Shown here: in pieces, positions 1-10,165 of the stretch | Layout: each line of letters starts with the position of its first letter | Position numbering within the stretch: the stretch's first letter is position 1 | NCBI GenBank assembly: GCA_032433765.1 | Contig: JAVIAB010000159.1 | Span: 59,744,043-59,808,042 of the forward strand | DNA: 64,000 nucleotides | Origin: Megaustenia siamemsis | Lineage: Eukaryota > Mollusca > Gastropoda > Stylommatophora > Ariophantidae | Direction: 5' to 3' | Translations under genes and position numbers: made by a program | Notes under the pieces: model-generated | What the model was told of the DNA's origin: nothing | Seen by the model: the letters and a program-made list of their open reading frames with translations, nothing else | Database searches by the model: none

Positions 1-225
1 ACTGAGAGTATTACACAACAGGCCCTTTTTTTTATCCCCAGGGGAAAAGACAAAGAGGAAGACAAAGTAATTCTTGGAGAAGACAGATCGAAGCAGAGAT
101 GAAGATGATGAGGAAGACATGGATGATCTTAAAAGAATGGCAACTAAAAGAACGTCTTGTAAAGTGTTCGTTGAAGACCTATGCTCCACAGGGAACTGAA
201 AGGTAGAAGAAGAAGAATAAACAAA
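1..225 (+). mobile_element. LINE-G 3' end, truncated
   Basis: This is the C-terminal end of a non-LTR retrotransposon polyprotein plus its AGA-rich tail. The same stretch recurs at 4010-4235 and 40920-41120 on this strand and at 39095-39480 and 45187-46055 on the other. Coding sense is degraded by indels. Its last codons (reading like KVFVEDLCSTG) are the seed of the 38-bp minisatellites at 4.2 and 41.1 kb. LINE class is inferred from the shared downstream half of RT-type proteins; the clade is not determined. Confidence 0.6.
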
Positions 226-309
226 AAGACCCCGAGGTCAGACTAACCAGGTTCGCTGAGGAAACAAAGAAAGTTTTATGAGAAACACTGCAGGTGTTTC
301 ACGAACTCT
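226..309. other. Short unassigned spacer
   Basis: Nothing recognisable between the LINE-G tail and the first piece of LINE-D. Confidence 0.4.
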
Positions 310-375
310 TCATTCATTGAGTGAAGTCTCCACATCGAGGTTTGGCTTCCGTGGAGCGTCATTCCGCTCTGTCTT

Positions 376-710
376 GGGGGCCTCGGTAGCCTAGTTGGGT
401 AAACCACGCGACTGGACTATCGACGTTCCGACAACCCGTATTCAATAACCGCTGGAAGCAGTGTCAGTTCTACTCGTGGTTGGAAAAAATAAATACCTTC
501 ACGGTCGACCCAGCCGTTGGCAGAAAAAGGGTACCAGGGTATTACCATGGAAAGGTGAGGAATGTCGCCTTGCATCGTAGGTTTCGATGCTTGAAGCGAC
601 ACTATCCAGAAATCTCCGAACATTTCTGGATAGGCGGCCGAGCACATTTTGGTGGAAACTCGCGTGCTAAGACGCCGGGTCAAGTCTCGTACTTTACCTT
701 TGTCTTTACC
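376..710 (+). mobile_element. SINE-1 (tRNA-headed SINE)
   Basis: A short non-coding repeat with a Pol III A-box-like block (TAGCCTAGTTGG) about 40 bases before a degraded B-box, ending in a TTTACC-type tail. Better-preserved copies carry GTTCGATTCC as B-box (43861, 48706). It splits LINE-D, with CTCTGTCTTG-like sequence on both sides as probable target duplication. SINE class follows from the two internal promoter boxes, length of about 330 bp and copy number. Confidence 0.7.
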
Positions 711-714
711 TCTG

Positions 715-1135
715 CTCTCTCTCTTGCTTTGATGGTGCAAGTTGTCATAGGCTGACCTGTCCATCTTTTTGATGTTACTCGTCCATGTTAGTCTTGGTCT
801 GCCTCTTGCTTTGGATGTGCAGGTTGTCATAGGCTGACTTGTCCTTCTTTCGATGTTACTCGTCCATGTTAGTCTTGGTCTGCCTCTTGCTTTGGATGTG
901 CAAGTTGTCATAGGCTGACTTGTCCTTCTTTCGATGTTACTCGTCCATGTTAGTCTTGGTCTGTCTCTGTCTCTTGCTTTGATGGTGCAGGTTGTCATAG
1001 GCTGACTTGTCCATCTTTTTGATGTTACTCGTCCATGTTAGTCTTGGTCTGCCTCTTGCTTTGGATGTGCAGGTTGTCATAGGCTGACTTGTCCATCTTT
1101 TGATGCTACTCGTCCATGTTAGTCTTGGTCTGTCT
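715..1135. repeat. 81-bp tandem repeat inside LINE-D
   Basis: About five units of roughly 81 bp, each carrying the same piece of the LINE-D C-terminal coding region (27 codons, reading RLTWTSNI..RRTSQPM on the minus strand). Other LINE-D copies in the window have this segment once, so the array is a secondary expansion within a dead element. Confidence 0.8.
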
Positions 1136-1695
1136 CTGCCTCTTTTACCTTGTATTTTCCCCTCCCTCCAAGATTACTTTTAGTAGGCTGTTGGGTCGTT
1201 TAACATCCCCCAGAAATAGCATTTGTCCTGTTTGAATTATGTTTAGCATTTCTCTTTTCATTTTTAGTTGTTTTAAGACTTCATCGTTTGTTTTCTTTTC
1301 CTTCCATCCAATTCTACCTATTCTTCTATATATCCACATTTCAAAAGCTTAAATTCTCTGTTCTGTTTTCTTGTCTAATGTCCATGTTTCTGCACCATAC
1401 AGGAATATTGAGAAGATGTAACATTTTGCTATTCTTAATTTTAGCCCTGGTGTTATTTCTTTTGATGTTAGTATATTTTTCATGGCATTAAAATCACTTT
1501 TTGCCATTCCTATTTTTTTGTTTATTTCAGTTGTACATTTTCCATCACTGGTTATAGTATGTCCAAGGTAGTTGTAGCTCTGAACTGTCTCCAGGTCTAT
1601 TCCTTCAATTTTGATATCCACTTGTGGGTTTTGAGTATTTTCTTTGATTATGACCATAGTTTTAGTCTCTTTGATGTTCATCTATAATCCATATT

Positions 1696-1717
1696 TTATA
1701 TATATATATATATATAT
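1696..1717. repeat. (TA)n microsatellite
   Basis: Short AT dinucleotide run at the junction of LINE-D and LINE-H fragments. Confidence 0.8.
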
Positions 1718-2055
1718 CTGAGATCAAGACTCAATCATAGCAGGATTCCAGACTCTCCCATGAAGACAGCTGTCTGTTTAAGCGAATTGATCGACCCCAC
1801 AGACATAACATCATAATTAGAGTCTGTTAGATCCACTCTTATTGAATACCTGTTAAAACATTGAACTGTGTTCTGCGCCAGTGGCCCAGTGCATCCGATT
1901 TTAGCCAGCATTTTATTCAGGTTTGCTTTCCTTAGCCTTTGATTGTCCCCAATCTTCCTGCAAGATAGCAGATTGTCTTTTCTGTAGGAGGATTCTGCCC
2001 TTAGATGGTCGGCCCTCCCAGGTTTACGAGCACCATCTGCCCGAGTCACTAGAGG
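1718..2055 (-). mobile_element. LINE-H 3' end
   Basis: An open minus-strand stretch of about 104 residues ends in INSLKQTAVFMGESGILL. The same ending occurs at 9052-9450, 50075-50230 and, in diverged form, after an RNase H-like domain at 25.9-27.1 kb. That linkage is why it is read as the 3' terminus of a LINE carrying RNase H. Confidence 0.55.
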
Positions 2056-2345
2056 TGACTAAACACAGACATGCACACAGTGATATGAGGCATGACTAAC
2101 ACTGACACACACCAAGATAAGAGATATGACTAACACAGACATACACACACACACTAAGATATGAGATGTGACTAACACAGACACACTCTAAGATATGAGA
2201 TGTGACTAACACAGACACACTCTAAAATATGAGATGTGACTAACACAGACACACTCTAAAATATGAGATGTGACTAAAACAGACACACTCTAAAATATGG
2301 GATATGACTAACACAGATACACTCTAAAATATGAGATATGACTAC
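2056..2345. repeat. About 36-bp tandem repeat (GATATGAGATGTGACTAACAC type)
   Basis: About seven units with decreasing similarity. A single unit of the same sequence sits at 9395-9450 at the end of another LINE-H copy, so the array grew from LINE-H-associated sequence. Confidence 0.75.
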
Positions 2346-2510
2346 CACAGATAAACATATAAGAATTATTATGCGGGGCGTGAATAGAGCTCCAGGAAAA
2401 ATGTAAAATAAACATAAATTGAATACTGTTAATTTGTAGACATTGAATGAGATCAATACTTGCCTTTTGTGTTTGTCTTTGATCTTGTATTAATATTTGT
2501 TATTTCTGCC
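2346..2510. other. AT-rich spacer
   Basis: No coding or repeat signal recognised. Confidence 0.4.
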
Positions 2511-3168
2511 TCATCATCATCATGTGCAATACCGGTTAGCGTAGCAGATCATGTCCTGCCACAATCTTGTATCCACGGTGCATAATATAAATTCCGTTGT
2601 TGACTGTTTTCCATGCCATGACACCAAGTTATCTAGTATTTTCTTGCTTTGTCGTCCGCGATCTCTCTTACTCTGTATTTTGCCAGTTGTAACAAAGTAT
2701 TCCAACTTTCCTTTTCTAATGATGTGCCCGAAAAATGTTCATTGTTTCTTTCCAATGTTTTTTTTAGGAGCTCCCTTTTTGTGTTCATCTGTCCAAGGAT
2801 CTTTCAACATTCTTCTGAGAAATCCCATCTCTGTGGCCTCTAATCGTCTTTTCATTTGTTTTTCTACTGTCCATGATTCGCTTCCATAGGTCAGAATTGG
2901 TTCTATATAGCACCGATGAACTGTCTTTCTCATTTCTATTGACATAGATTTGTTGCATAAGATATTTTGTTCATTTTCTGAAATGCCATTTTGGCCTGAG
3001 CTATTCTGCTTTTTATTTATGTGGTGCATCTCCCATCTGATGTTATCATTGTGCCCAAGTATTGGAAACGTTGCACTTGTTTCAGATTTGTCTCGTTTAT
3101 TTTTATGCTGCATGATGGTGATGATTCCATAGGTCAGAATTGTTTGTATATAGCATCAATGAATTTTT
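2511..3168 (-). mobile_element. LINE-A fragment
   Basis: C-terminal half of a LINE reverse transcriptase on the minus strand, with blocks LTYGSESWTV and FLRRMLKDPWT. It starts at the (ATC)n tail, which is the 3' end in element orientation. A second short piece of the same sequence is repeated at 3118-3168. It is 5'-truncated with frameshifts. LINE-A has at least nine copies here, the longest at 51951-52747. Confidence 0.75.
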
Positions 3169-3174
3169 TTGTTA

Positions 3175-3275
3175 TTATTAAACTCTTTATTTTGTACCTG
3201 ATGAAGGCACTTGCCGATATATCGCAGTTTGTTTCGACCCTCCACTAGTTTAGCTGCTTAATACCTTTCTATGTT
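3175..3275. other. Possible diverged PLE terminal fragment
   Basis: Contains CCTGATGAAGGCACTTGCCGA, which resembles the CTGANGA..GCCGA core seen in the PLE termini at 35.2 kb. The downstream GAAAC box is altered to GATAT. Weak, and listed only for comparison. Confidence 0.25.
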
Positions 3276-3294
3276 TATTTTATGCACAAGTACA

Positions 3295-3560
3295 TAGCCT
3301 ACCCGGTGGCTGAGTGGTTTAACGTGTTCGCATCTTGACCAGAAGGATCTGGGTTATTTCCCAAGAAGTGGCGGATTCTTCTTTTGAGTTCACAGGGCTC
3401 CAGGGTTCACCCAGCCTCTAAAAATCGGTAGCAGAAATTTTTATGCGATGTAAAGGCGGACTGGCGTGATACCGACCACATAACCCAAAAATGGCCGTGG
3501 TATGGAAAAATGTGGTCACTATCAGCAGTGGACAAAGAGATAAAATGAAGATATGGCGAG
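3295..3560 (+). mobile_element. SINE-2 (tRNA-headed SINE)
   Basis: A-box-like TGGCTGAGTGG followed by a weak B-box (GGGTTATTTCCC), then a body containing GGCGTGATACCGACCACAT. The same element occurs at 51733-51950 on this strand and at 43045-43262 and 50560-50690 on the other. The body is shared with SINE-5. Confidence 0.65.
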
Positions 3561-3567
3561 GACATTT

Positions 3568-4008
3568 TCATCATCATCAAGTATCGGGCCTGCTGGCGTA
3601 GGTAATCATGTCTCTCCACAACTTTCGATCTCAACAGTTATTTATCATTTCTGTTGTTGACCTTCTGCCGAGCCATTCTCTTAAGCTGTCTGGTATTTTT
3701 TTTTTCGTTGCTTCCCTCTATCTCTTCGTCCCTCAATTTTCCCAGTTGTTACAATATATTCCAGCTGTTCTCTTCTCATTACGTGGCCAAAAAATGATGA
3801 TTCTTTCTTCCTAATAATGGAAATTAGCTCTCTTTTTGCTTTGGCGTCTTTCAGAACGTTTTCATTACTCTTCTTAGCTGTCCATGGTATTCTTAACATT
3901 CCTCTGTAAAATCACAATTCTACAGACTCCAGTGATTTTCTTGTCTGTTGTCCTATTGTCCATGATTCACATCCATCAGTTAAGACTGGCTATACATAAC
4001 ATTCAAGA
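3568..4008 (-). mobile_element. LINE-B fragment
   Basis: C-terminal part of a LINE RT on the minus strand, with blocks MLRIPWTAKKSNENVL, FFGHVMRREQLEYIVTTGKI and RRDRGKQR. It is related to but distinct from LINE-A. The (ATC)n run at 3568 is the 3' tail. Frame is broken several times. Confidence 0.75.
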
Positions 4009-4009
4009 A

Positions 4010-4235
4010 CAAAGACACACTGCGAAAGCCAAATGAGAATATTACACGACAGACCTTTGTCTGGGATCCCTAAGGGAATATAGACAAAGAGGAAGACTAT
4101 AATATTCTTGGAGAAGAAAGGTGGAAGCAGAGATGAAGATTATGTGAACGACATTGAATGATCTGAAAGAATGACAAGAAAACAAGCGGCTTGGAAAGTG
4201 TTTGTTGAAGACATATGCTCCACAGGGAACTGAAA
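4010..4235 (+). mobile_element. LINE-G 3' end
   Basis: Same sequence as 1-225. It runs directly into the 38-bp tandem array, whose first unit is the element's own terminal coding segment. Confidence 0.65.
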
Positions 4236-5312
4236 GTGTTTGTTGAAGACAAATGCCCCACATGGAATTTATCATGTTTGTTGAAGACCTATATTCCACA
4301 GGGTGCTGAAAGTGTGTTTAAGACCTATGCTCCACAGGGAAATGAAAGTGTTTGTTGAAGACCTATGCTCTATAGGGAGCTGAAAGTGTTTGTTGAAGAC
4401 CTGGGTTCCGCAGGGAGCTGAAAGTGTTTGTTGAAGACCTGAGTTCCACAGGGAGCTGAAAGTGTTTGTTGAAGACCTATGCTTCACAGGGAGCTGAAAG
4501 TGTTTGTTGAAGACCTATGCTTCACAGGGAGCTGAAAGTGTTTGTTGAAGACATATGCTCCACAGGGAGCTAAAAGTGTTTAAGACCTGAGCTCCACAGG
4601 GAGCTGAAAGTGTTTGTTGAAGACCTGAGTTCCACGGGAAGCTGAAAGTGTTTGTTGAATACCTATGCTCCACAGGAAGTTGAAAGTGATTTTTTTTAAA
4701 AATCAGAACCCATGCTTCACAGGGAGCTGAAAGTGTTTGTTGAAGACCTGAGCTCCACAGCGAGCTGAAAGTGTTTGTTGAAGACCTATGCTTCACAGGG
4801 AGCTGAAAGTGTTTGTTGAAGACCTGAGCTCCACAGGGAGCTGAAAGTGTTTGTTGAAGACCTATGCTTCACAGGGAGCTGAAAGTGTTTGTTGAAGACC
4901 TATGCTTCACAGGGAGCTGAAAGTGTTTGTTGAAGACATATGCTCCACAGGGAGCTAAAAGTGTTTAAGACCTGAGTTCCACGGGAAGCTGAAAGTGTTT
5001 GTTGAAGACCTATGCTCCACAGGGAGCTGAAAGTGATTTTTTTTAAAATCAGAACCCATGCTTCACAGGGAGCTGAAAGTGTTTTTTGAAGACCTGAGCT
5101 CCACAGGGAGATGAAAGTGTTTGTTGAAGACCTATGCTCCACAGGGAGCTGAAAGTGTTTGTTGAAGACCTGAGCTCCACAGGGAGCTGAAAGTGTTTGT
5201 TGAAGACCTGAGCTCCACAGGGAGCTTAAAGTGTTTGTTGAAGACCTATGCTCGACAGAGAGCTGAAAGTGTTTTTTTTCACACAACCTATGCTCCACAG
5301 GGAGCTGAAATG
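4210..5312. repeat. 38-bp minisatellite derived from the LINE-G 3' end
   Basis: About 29 units of 38 bp, of the form GAAGACCTATGCTCCACAGG + GAGCTGAAAGTGTTTGTT, checked by unit spacing at 4357 and 4395. Variants alternate ATGCTCC, GAGTTCC and GAGCTCC, and a T-rich insertion occurs twice (4690, 5038). A block containing that insertion is itself repeated, suggesting higher-order duplication. Unit 1 is LINE-G coding sequence. Confidence 0.9.
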
Positions 5313-5637
5313 TAGAAGATCAGCACCATATTCCCCATACGCCTAGCAAGCAAGTGTCGGGGTTACTACATTCTTTTTATTTTACATACACAAGCCAACA
5401 CTGGTTCAGACTAGCCTGAGACAGATCCTGCCCCATACTGCACCTCCCCATTGTACAAACACGACTGCTACGGCATCGCTAGGTCTCCATATTCTAACCT
5501 GCACCGTGTCACTAGGTATGCTCACGGACACCAGGTGTGTGTTTACACCTGACAACTAGATCGATAACCCTCAGGTGTTTTGTTTTCGCTCTACAAACAA
5601 ACAAACTGAGAAACATAAAGTGGTTTTAAAACTGGGG
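5313..5637. other. Unassigned region
   Basis: No ORF of note. Part of it (about 5395-5465) weakly resembles repeat Y at 10235-10430. Otherwise nothing recognised. Confidence 0.4.
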
Positions 5638-6735
5638 TTAATCGTGCTCAAGGCGATCCCTTGTGTGATCTCTCAGGGGATCACTTGTATCATATCTTGT
5701 GTGATTCCTTGTATGATCTCTTGAATGATCCCTTGTGTGATTTTGTGTGATCCTTTGTGTGATTCCCTGTGTTATCCCTTTAGTGATTCCTTGAGTGATC
5801 TCTGTGTGATCCTGTGTGTGATTCTTTGTGTGGTCCATTGTGTAATCCCTTGTGTGATCTCCTATGTGATCAAGTGTGTGATCCTTTGTTTAATTCCTTG
5901 AGTAATATCTTGAGTGATCCCTTGAGTGATCCCTTGTGTGATTCCTTGAATGATCTCTTGAATGTGTGATTCCTTGAATGGGTGATTCCTTGAATGATCA
6001 TTTGAGTGATGCGTGAGGGATCCTTTGAATGACTTTAGAGTAATCCCTTGAGTGATTCCTTGATTGACCCCTGGAGTGATTCCTTGATTGACCCCTTGAG
6101 TGATTCCTTGAATAAGTCTTTGAGTGATTCCTTGATTGACACCTTGAGTGATTACTTGAATAAGCCTTTGAGTGATTCCTTGATTGACCCCTTGAGTGAT
6201 TGCTTGAATAAGCCTTTGAGTGATTCCTCGATTGACCCCTTGAATGATTCCTTGAATAAGCCTTTGAGGGATTCCTTGATTGACCCCTTGAGTGATTCCT
6301 TGAATAAGCCTTTGAGTGATTCCTTGATTGACCTCTTGAGTGATTCCTTGAATAAGCCTTTGAGTGATTCCTTGATTGACCTCTTGAGTGATTCCTTGAA
6401 TAAGCCTTTGAGTGATTCCTTGATTTACCCCCTTGAGTGATTCCTTGAATAAGCCTTTGAGTGATTCCTTGATTTACCCCCTTGAGTGATTCCTTGAATA
6501 AGCCTTTGAGTGATTCCTTGATTTACCTCTTGAGTGATTCCCTGAATAATCCCGTGAGGGATCCTTTAGGTGATCTATTAAGTAAAAAACCTTTAGTGAT
6601 CCCTTGAGAGATCCCTGAAGTGACACCTTGAATTAACTCTTGTGTGAACCGTTGAATTAACTCTTGAGTGATCCTTTGAGTGATCACTTGAATTACCCCT
6701 TGAATGTTCCCTTGAGTGATGAGTTTCCTTCTGTG
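5638..6735. repeat. GTGATTCCTTGA-type degenerate array with a 48-bp higher-order unit
   Basis: A short core (TGAGTGATTCCTTGA) is repeated about 90 times with drift. Between about 6048 and 6530 it organises into a 48-bp unit, which gives a plus-strand open frame of 16-residue repeats (SDSLNKPLSDSLIDPL). Periodicity divisible by three explains the open frame; there is no sign of a real gene. Confidence 0.85.
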
Positions 6736-6841
6736 ATAGAATCGAGAAGGAGATGTAGGCAGAGAAAGAGATGGGAAGATAACATCAAATAAAAGTCAGG
6801 CCTCCAGTTTGGTGACCCAGAGAGGATGACTGAGGAGATAT
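6736..6841 (+). mobile_element. Small LINE C-terminal remnant
   Basis: One frame reads RRRCRQRKRWEDNIK, a motif typical of the basic C-terminus of LINE RT proteins. Only about 50 bases are interpretable. Confidence 0.4.
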
Positions 6842-7048
6842 TCTTGTCTGTTGTCCTATTGTCCATGATTCACTTCCATATGTTAAGACTGACTCTACAT
6901 AACATTTAAGAACTCTTTTTCTTGTTTCTATTGTCAAAAATGGATTGCATAGTGTCTTCCTCATTTTTTGGAAAGCTGCTTTTGCCTGAGCCATTCTGCA
7001 TTTCACCTCTTTTGTACATCTACCATCTGAGGTTAAAGAAGTTCAAAA
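6842..7048 (-). mobile_element. LINE-B fragment
   Basis: Minus-strand blocks AQAKAAFQKMRKTLCNPFLT and ESVLTYGSESWTIGQQ match the LINE-B copies at 38.7 and 53.3 kb. Confidence 0.7.
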
Positions 7049-7049
7049 A

Positions 7050-7054
7050 TAGTA

Positions 7055-7098
<44 letters not shown>

Positions 7099-7117
7099 TT
7101 TCATATTCCTCATTTCA

Positions 7118-7172
<55 letters not shown>

Positions 7173-7225
7173 TTACATATTTCCTCATTTCATCATCTAA
7201 ATATATATATATATATATACTTCCA
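7050..7225. repeat. (AT)n microsatellites in three blocks
   Basis: Three AT runs separated by copies of a 30-bp spacer containing TTCCTCATTTCA; the spacer is itself repeated. Confidence 0.9.
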
Positions 7226-7364
7226 TATTTCCTCATTTCACCTATCCTCCAACATGTAGCACATCTCTCTCTCTCACTCTCTCTCACTCTCCCTCTCCCT
7301 CTCTCATTTCATCATCTCCTCTCTTATCCGTCCGTCTACTTCTCCTTATCTTACCTGTCCTAAT

Positions 7365-7545
7365 CATCCTAGATGTAGTCATATTTATCTGTGCTTCATC
7401 GCGTGTTGTCGTTGATCTCGTTCTCTGAAAGAAGGCTGCATATAGGCCGAAACGTCAGTATTTTGTTGTGTTCTTTTCTTGTAAAACTGCCACCATACGT
7501 TACAGGAGTGTAAGTTACACCCCAATACTGACTCCTTAGTCGGCG
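7365..7545 (+). mobile_element. PLE terminal fragment with hammerhead-like motif
   Basis: Matches the right end of the 29.5-35.3 kb Penelope-like element, including AGGCCGAAACGTCAGTATT and the TTGTAAAACTGCCACCATA block. The core is CTGAAAGAAGG, with one extra A compared with the other copies. No coding part remains. Confidence 0.65.
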
Positions 7546-7569
7546 GTCGTCAAACTAATAGTTAAGGCA

Positions 7570-7695
7570 GAGGTCGCCCAACACTTACGGATAGGCGGCC
7601 GAGAACATATGGGTGGAAACTCACGTGCTAAGACGTTAGTTCAAGTCTCGTAGTTTACTTTACTTTACTTTACTTTATTTTACTTTACTTTACTT
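7570..7695 (+). mobile_element. SINE-1 3' half
   Basis: GGATAGGCGGCCGAGAACAT through TTCAAGTCTCGTAGTTTAC matches the SINE-1 end. The tail has grown into (TTTAC)n at 7650-7695. Confidence 0.75.
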
Positions 7696-7699
7696 TGCT

Positions 7700-8500
7700 T
7701 TAACTTCAACATAAGCAACCAATGCTGCATCATAATAACAGCTCATTGATCAAGTTCTCCGTTTACATGTCGCCCTCACACATGCTAGATTACATAGCAA
7801 CAGTCGGATCTTCTTCTCATGCTCCTTGCGCAATGACACAACAATCCAACTTTTATTTAATTGTATCTGCTTTTATTATCCTTATTTGTCCTAAATTATG
7901 AGCTGCGAAAGTAAAGATAAAGTATCGATTCCTCACTATTTGCTTTCCTTAATTCCCCAGCTCACGGTGGAATTTCCTATTGTTTTTATTTCTTTCTTTC
8001 AGACTGCAATTTAATCCCGTTTGGATAAAGAAACGAACATTGATTAAGTTCTCTTTAGCAGAGCTCTGCTGAAACTAAAACAATTCCCACTCATCTCGTA
8101 AATCAGTACTTTTCCTTCTTCAATCTCCTTATTTAATCGTGCACTTTCTAAAGTTGTCCATTTCATTGACACCAGCACTTTCTATCCATGTTTAGAATAT
8201 CATTCTGGAACATTCCATCGCCATTCGTTTAATTGCGTGTCTTTTATGTTGAGATAGGACTGAGCCAATCATTTTGCAGCACTCTCAGAAATTGAACAAT
8301 TCTATTGGTCGAATATCACGTGGTTTTTGTTAATGTCATCACGCCCCAGTCTGGATGCCAGAACATAATTTCAGCGCTGGATCGATGTTGCCGGTCTGAA
8401 AGCAAATAGTTTGCTATCGCAGTGGAGAAGATTACACTGAGCTCCTCCATGATTCCAACCGTCTGTGCTGCAAGAATGGAGTACAGCAGTAGTATAACTT
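7700..8500. other. Unassigned 0.8 kb
   Basis: No repeat family of this window and no convincing ORF. One of the few long stretches that may be single-copy. Confidence 0.4.
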
Positions 8501-8502
8501 CA

Positions 8503-8565
8503 TCGAAAGTTGTGGAGAGACATGATCACCTATGCCACTAGGCCCCGTAACTTGATGATGATAAC
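8503..8565 (+). mobile_element. LINE-B extreme 3' end
   Basis: GAAAGTTGTGGAGAGACATGA followed by a GATGAT tail, matching the LINE-B terminus. Confidence 0.6.
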
Positions 8566-9051
8566 TTCATTCTCAACAAGTAATGGCAGCACATTGAGTA
8601 GATAATATACTTCGTTTCTTACATCATCATCACCATCAAGTACCAAGCCTGCTGGCGTAGGTGATCATGTCTCTGCACAACTTTCGATCTCGACAGTTAT
8701 TTATCATTTCTGTTCTTGACCTGCTGCCAAGTCATTCTCTTAAGCTATCTCTTTACTTCCCTCTATCTCATCATCCCTCAATTTTTCCAGTTGTTACAAT
8801 ATATTCCAGCTGTTCCCTTCTCATTACTTGGCTAAAAAATGATGATTGTTTCTTCCTAATATTAGATGTAAGCTCTTTTTTTTGCTTTGGCCTCTTTCAG
8901 AACGTTTTCATTACTACTTCTTAGCTGTCCATGGTGTTCTTATCATTCTTCTGTAAAACCACATTTCTGCAGCCTCCAGTTATTGCCTTGTATGTCGTCC
9001 TATTGTCCATGGTTCACATTCATATGTTAAGACTGGCTCTACATAACATTT

Positions 9052-9450
9052 CTCTCTATCTCTCTCTGCGATCAGGACTCAGTCAGAGTAGGATTCCATA
9101 CTCTCACATGAAGTCAGCTGCCAGGTTAAGTGTGTTGATCGCTCCCACAGACAGAACATCACATTTAGAGTCTGCCAGATCCACTCTGACTGAACACCCG
9201 TTAATACGTTGCACTGTGTTCTGCGCCAGTGGCCCAGTGCATCCGATTTCAGCCAGCATTTTTTTCAGGTTTGCTTTCCTTAGCCTTTGATTGTCCCCAA
9301 TCTTTCTGCAAGGCAGCAGATTGTTTTTTTCTGTAGGGGGATTCTGCCCTTAGATGGTCTGCCCTCCCAGGTTTACGAGCACCATCTGCCCGAGTCACTA
9401 GAGGTGACTAACACAGACATGCACACACAAAGATATGAGATGTGAATAAC
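9052..9450 (-). mobile_element. LINE-H 3' end inserted in LINE-B
   Basis: An 11-bp perfect target duplication (9041-9051 and 9451-9461) brackets it. The plus-strand CT run at its left edge is its own (GA)n 3' tail. The coding remnant ends as in the copy at 1718-2055. Confidence 0.75.
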
Positions 9451-9517
9451 ACATAACATTTAAGAACTCTTTTTCTATTGTCAAAAATGGATTCCACAGT
9501 ATCTTCCTCATTTTTGA

Positions 9518-9950
9518 ACTTCCGGCATATTGTAGATAGACGGCAGGAACCATTGAAGGCTATGCATGAAAAGTGTTCCTTGTTGCAGTTTCCTCATATT
9601 ACAAGTCCGGCTTGTTGCAGGAGCTACTGAGTTAAGTGCTCTGTGCACACCGTGAGCTGTGTGTCTCATCCGTTTTGATCATGTTTTGATATTCCAATTG
9701 TTTACGTTGAATGATGATATCGTATGACAGGGAACAGTTGGCTGTGTTCACTTTCTGTGCGGTTTCGTCCTATGTCTTTTGGCGTGTGCTGAGACAGCTA
9801 CGATGGGGACTACAGCTACCTTTCTTTGTTTGGGAGATGATATATTAATTCGTATGATTACGCTGGCACGGGCGGTTGAACAATTATGGATTTTATTTCG
9901 TTTGCAGTGATACCGGGGCCTTCCATAACCAAATAACCAAATAACAAAGA
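9518..9950 (-). mobile_element. Repeat X, about 430 bp, unclassified
   Basis: A non-coding repeat present once here in full with a near-perfect duplication of about 12 bp at its edges. Further copies are at 20025-20460 (plus), 42013-42300 (partial), 46410-46500 (partial) and 54352-54425 (partial). One end begins near GGCCCCGGTATCACTGCAAA; the other ends in a CATATTGACCGAAAGTC-like stretch. No clear A/B boxes or terminal inverted repeats were seen. Confidence 0.6.
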
Positions 9951-10165
9951 TTCCTCATTATTTGGAAAGCTGCTTTTGCCTGAGCCATTCTGCATCTCAC
10001 CTCTGTTGTACATCTACCATCTGAGGCTAACATTGTTCTCAGATATTTAAATTCATTTACCTGTTTTAGTATTGTTCCACTTGACTTTATTGTTCGCAGC
10101 GGTTGTGTCTTTTTCTTTTCTTACCATTACTTCTGTCTTTTGCTGTTAAAGCTGAGTCCTGTTTT

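Larger units (their letters stand above)
310..1690 (-). mobile_element. LINE-D fragment interrupted by SINE-1
   Basis: The minus strand encodes the downstream half of a LINE reverse transcriptase. Blocks include SYNYLGHTITSDGKCTTEINK, a YGAETWTLD-type block and a GRGRPRLTWTSNIKRW-type basic C-terminus. The 3' end (310-375) is separated from the rest (from about 711) by a SINE-1 insertion. The C-terminal coding part at about 715-1135 is expanded into an 81-bp tandem repeat. It is 5'-truncated and frame-broken. Other copies lie at 25.3, 28.4, 44.3, 47.7, 48.5, 49.5, 59.3 and 63.5 kb. Confidence 0.75.
8624..10165 (-). mobile_element. LINE-B copy with two nested insertions
   Basis: The pieces 8624-9051, 9462-9517 and 9951-10165 join into one LINE-B copy on the minus strand. 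LINE-H (9052-9450) and repeat X (about 9518-9950) are inserted in it. The LINE-H insertion is flanked by the duplication ACATAACATTT. Repeat X is flanked by TTCCTCATTTTT / TTCCTCATTATTT. Confidence 0.75.

Noticed and set aside
4210..5298. Minus-strand frames with SSTNTFSSLW repeats
   Set aside because: Antisense reading of the 38-bp LINE-G-derived minisatellite.
6048..6440. Plus-strand 130-codon frame of SDSLNKPL/SDSLIDPL repeats
   Set aside because: Product of a 48-bp higher-order repeat; the unit is degenerate and the frame is lost outside the homogeneous part.
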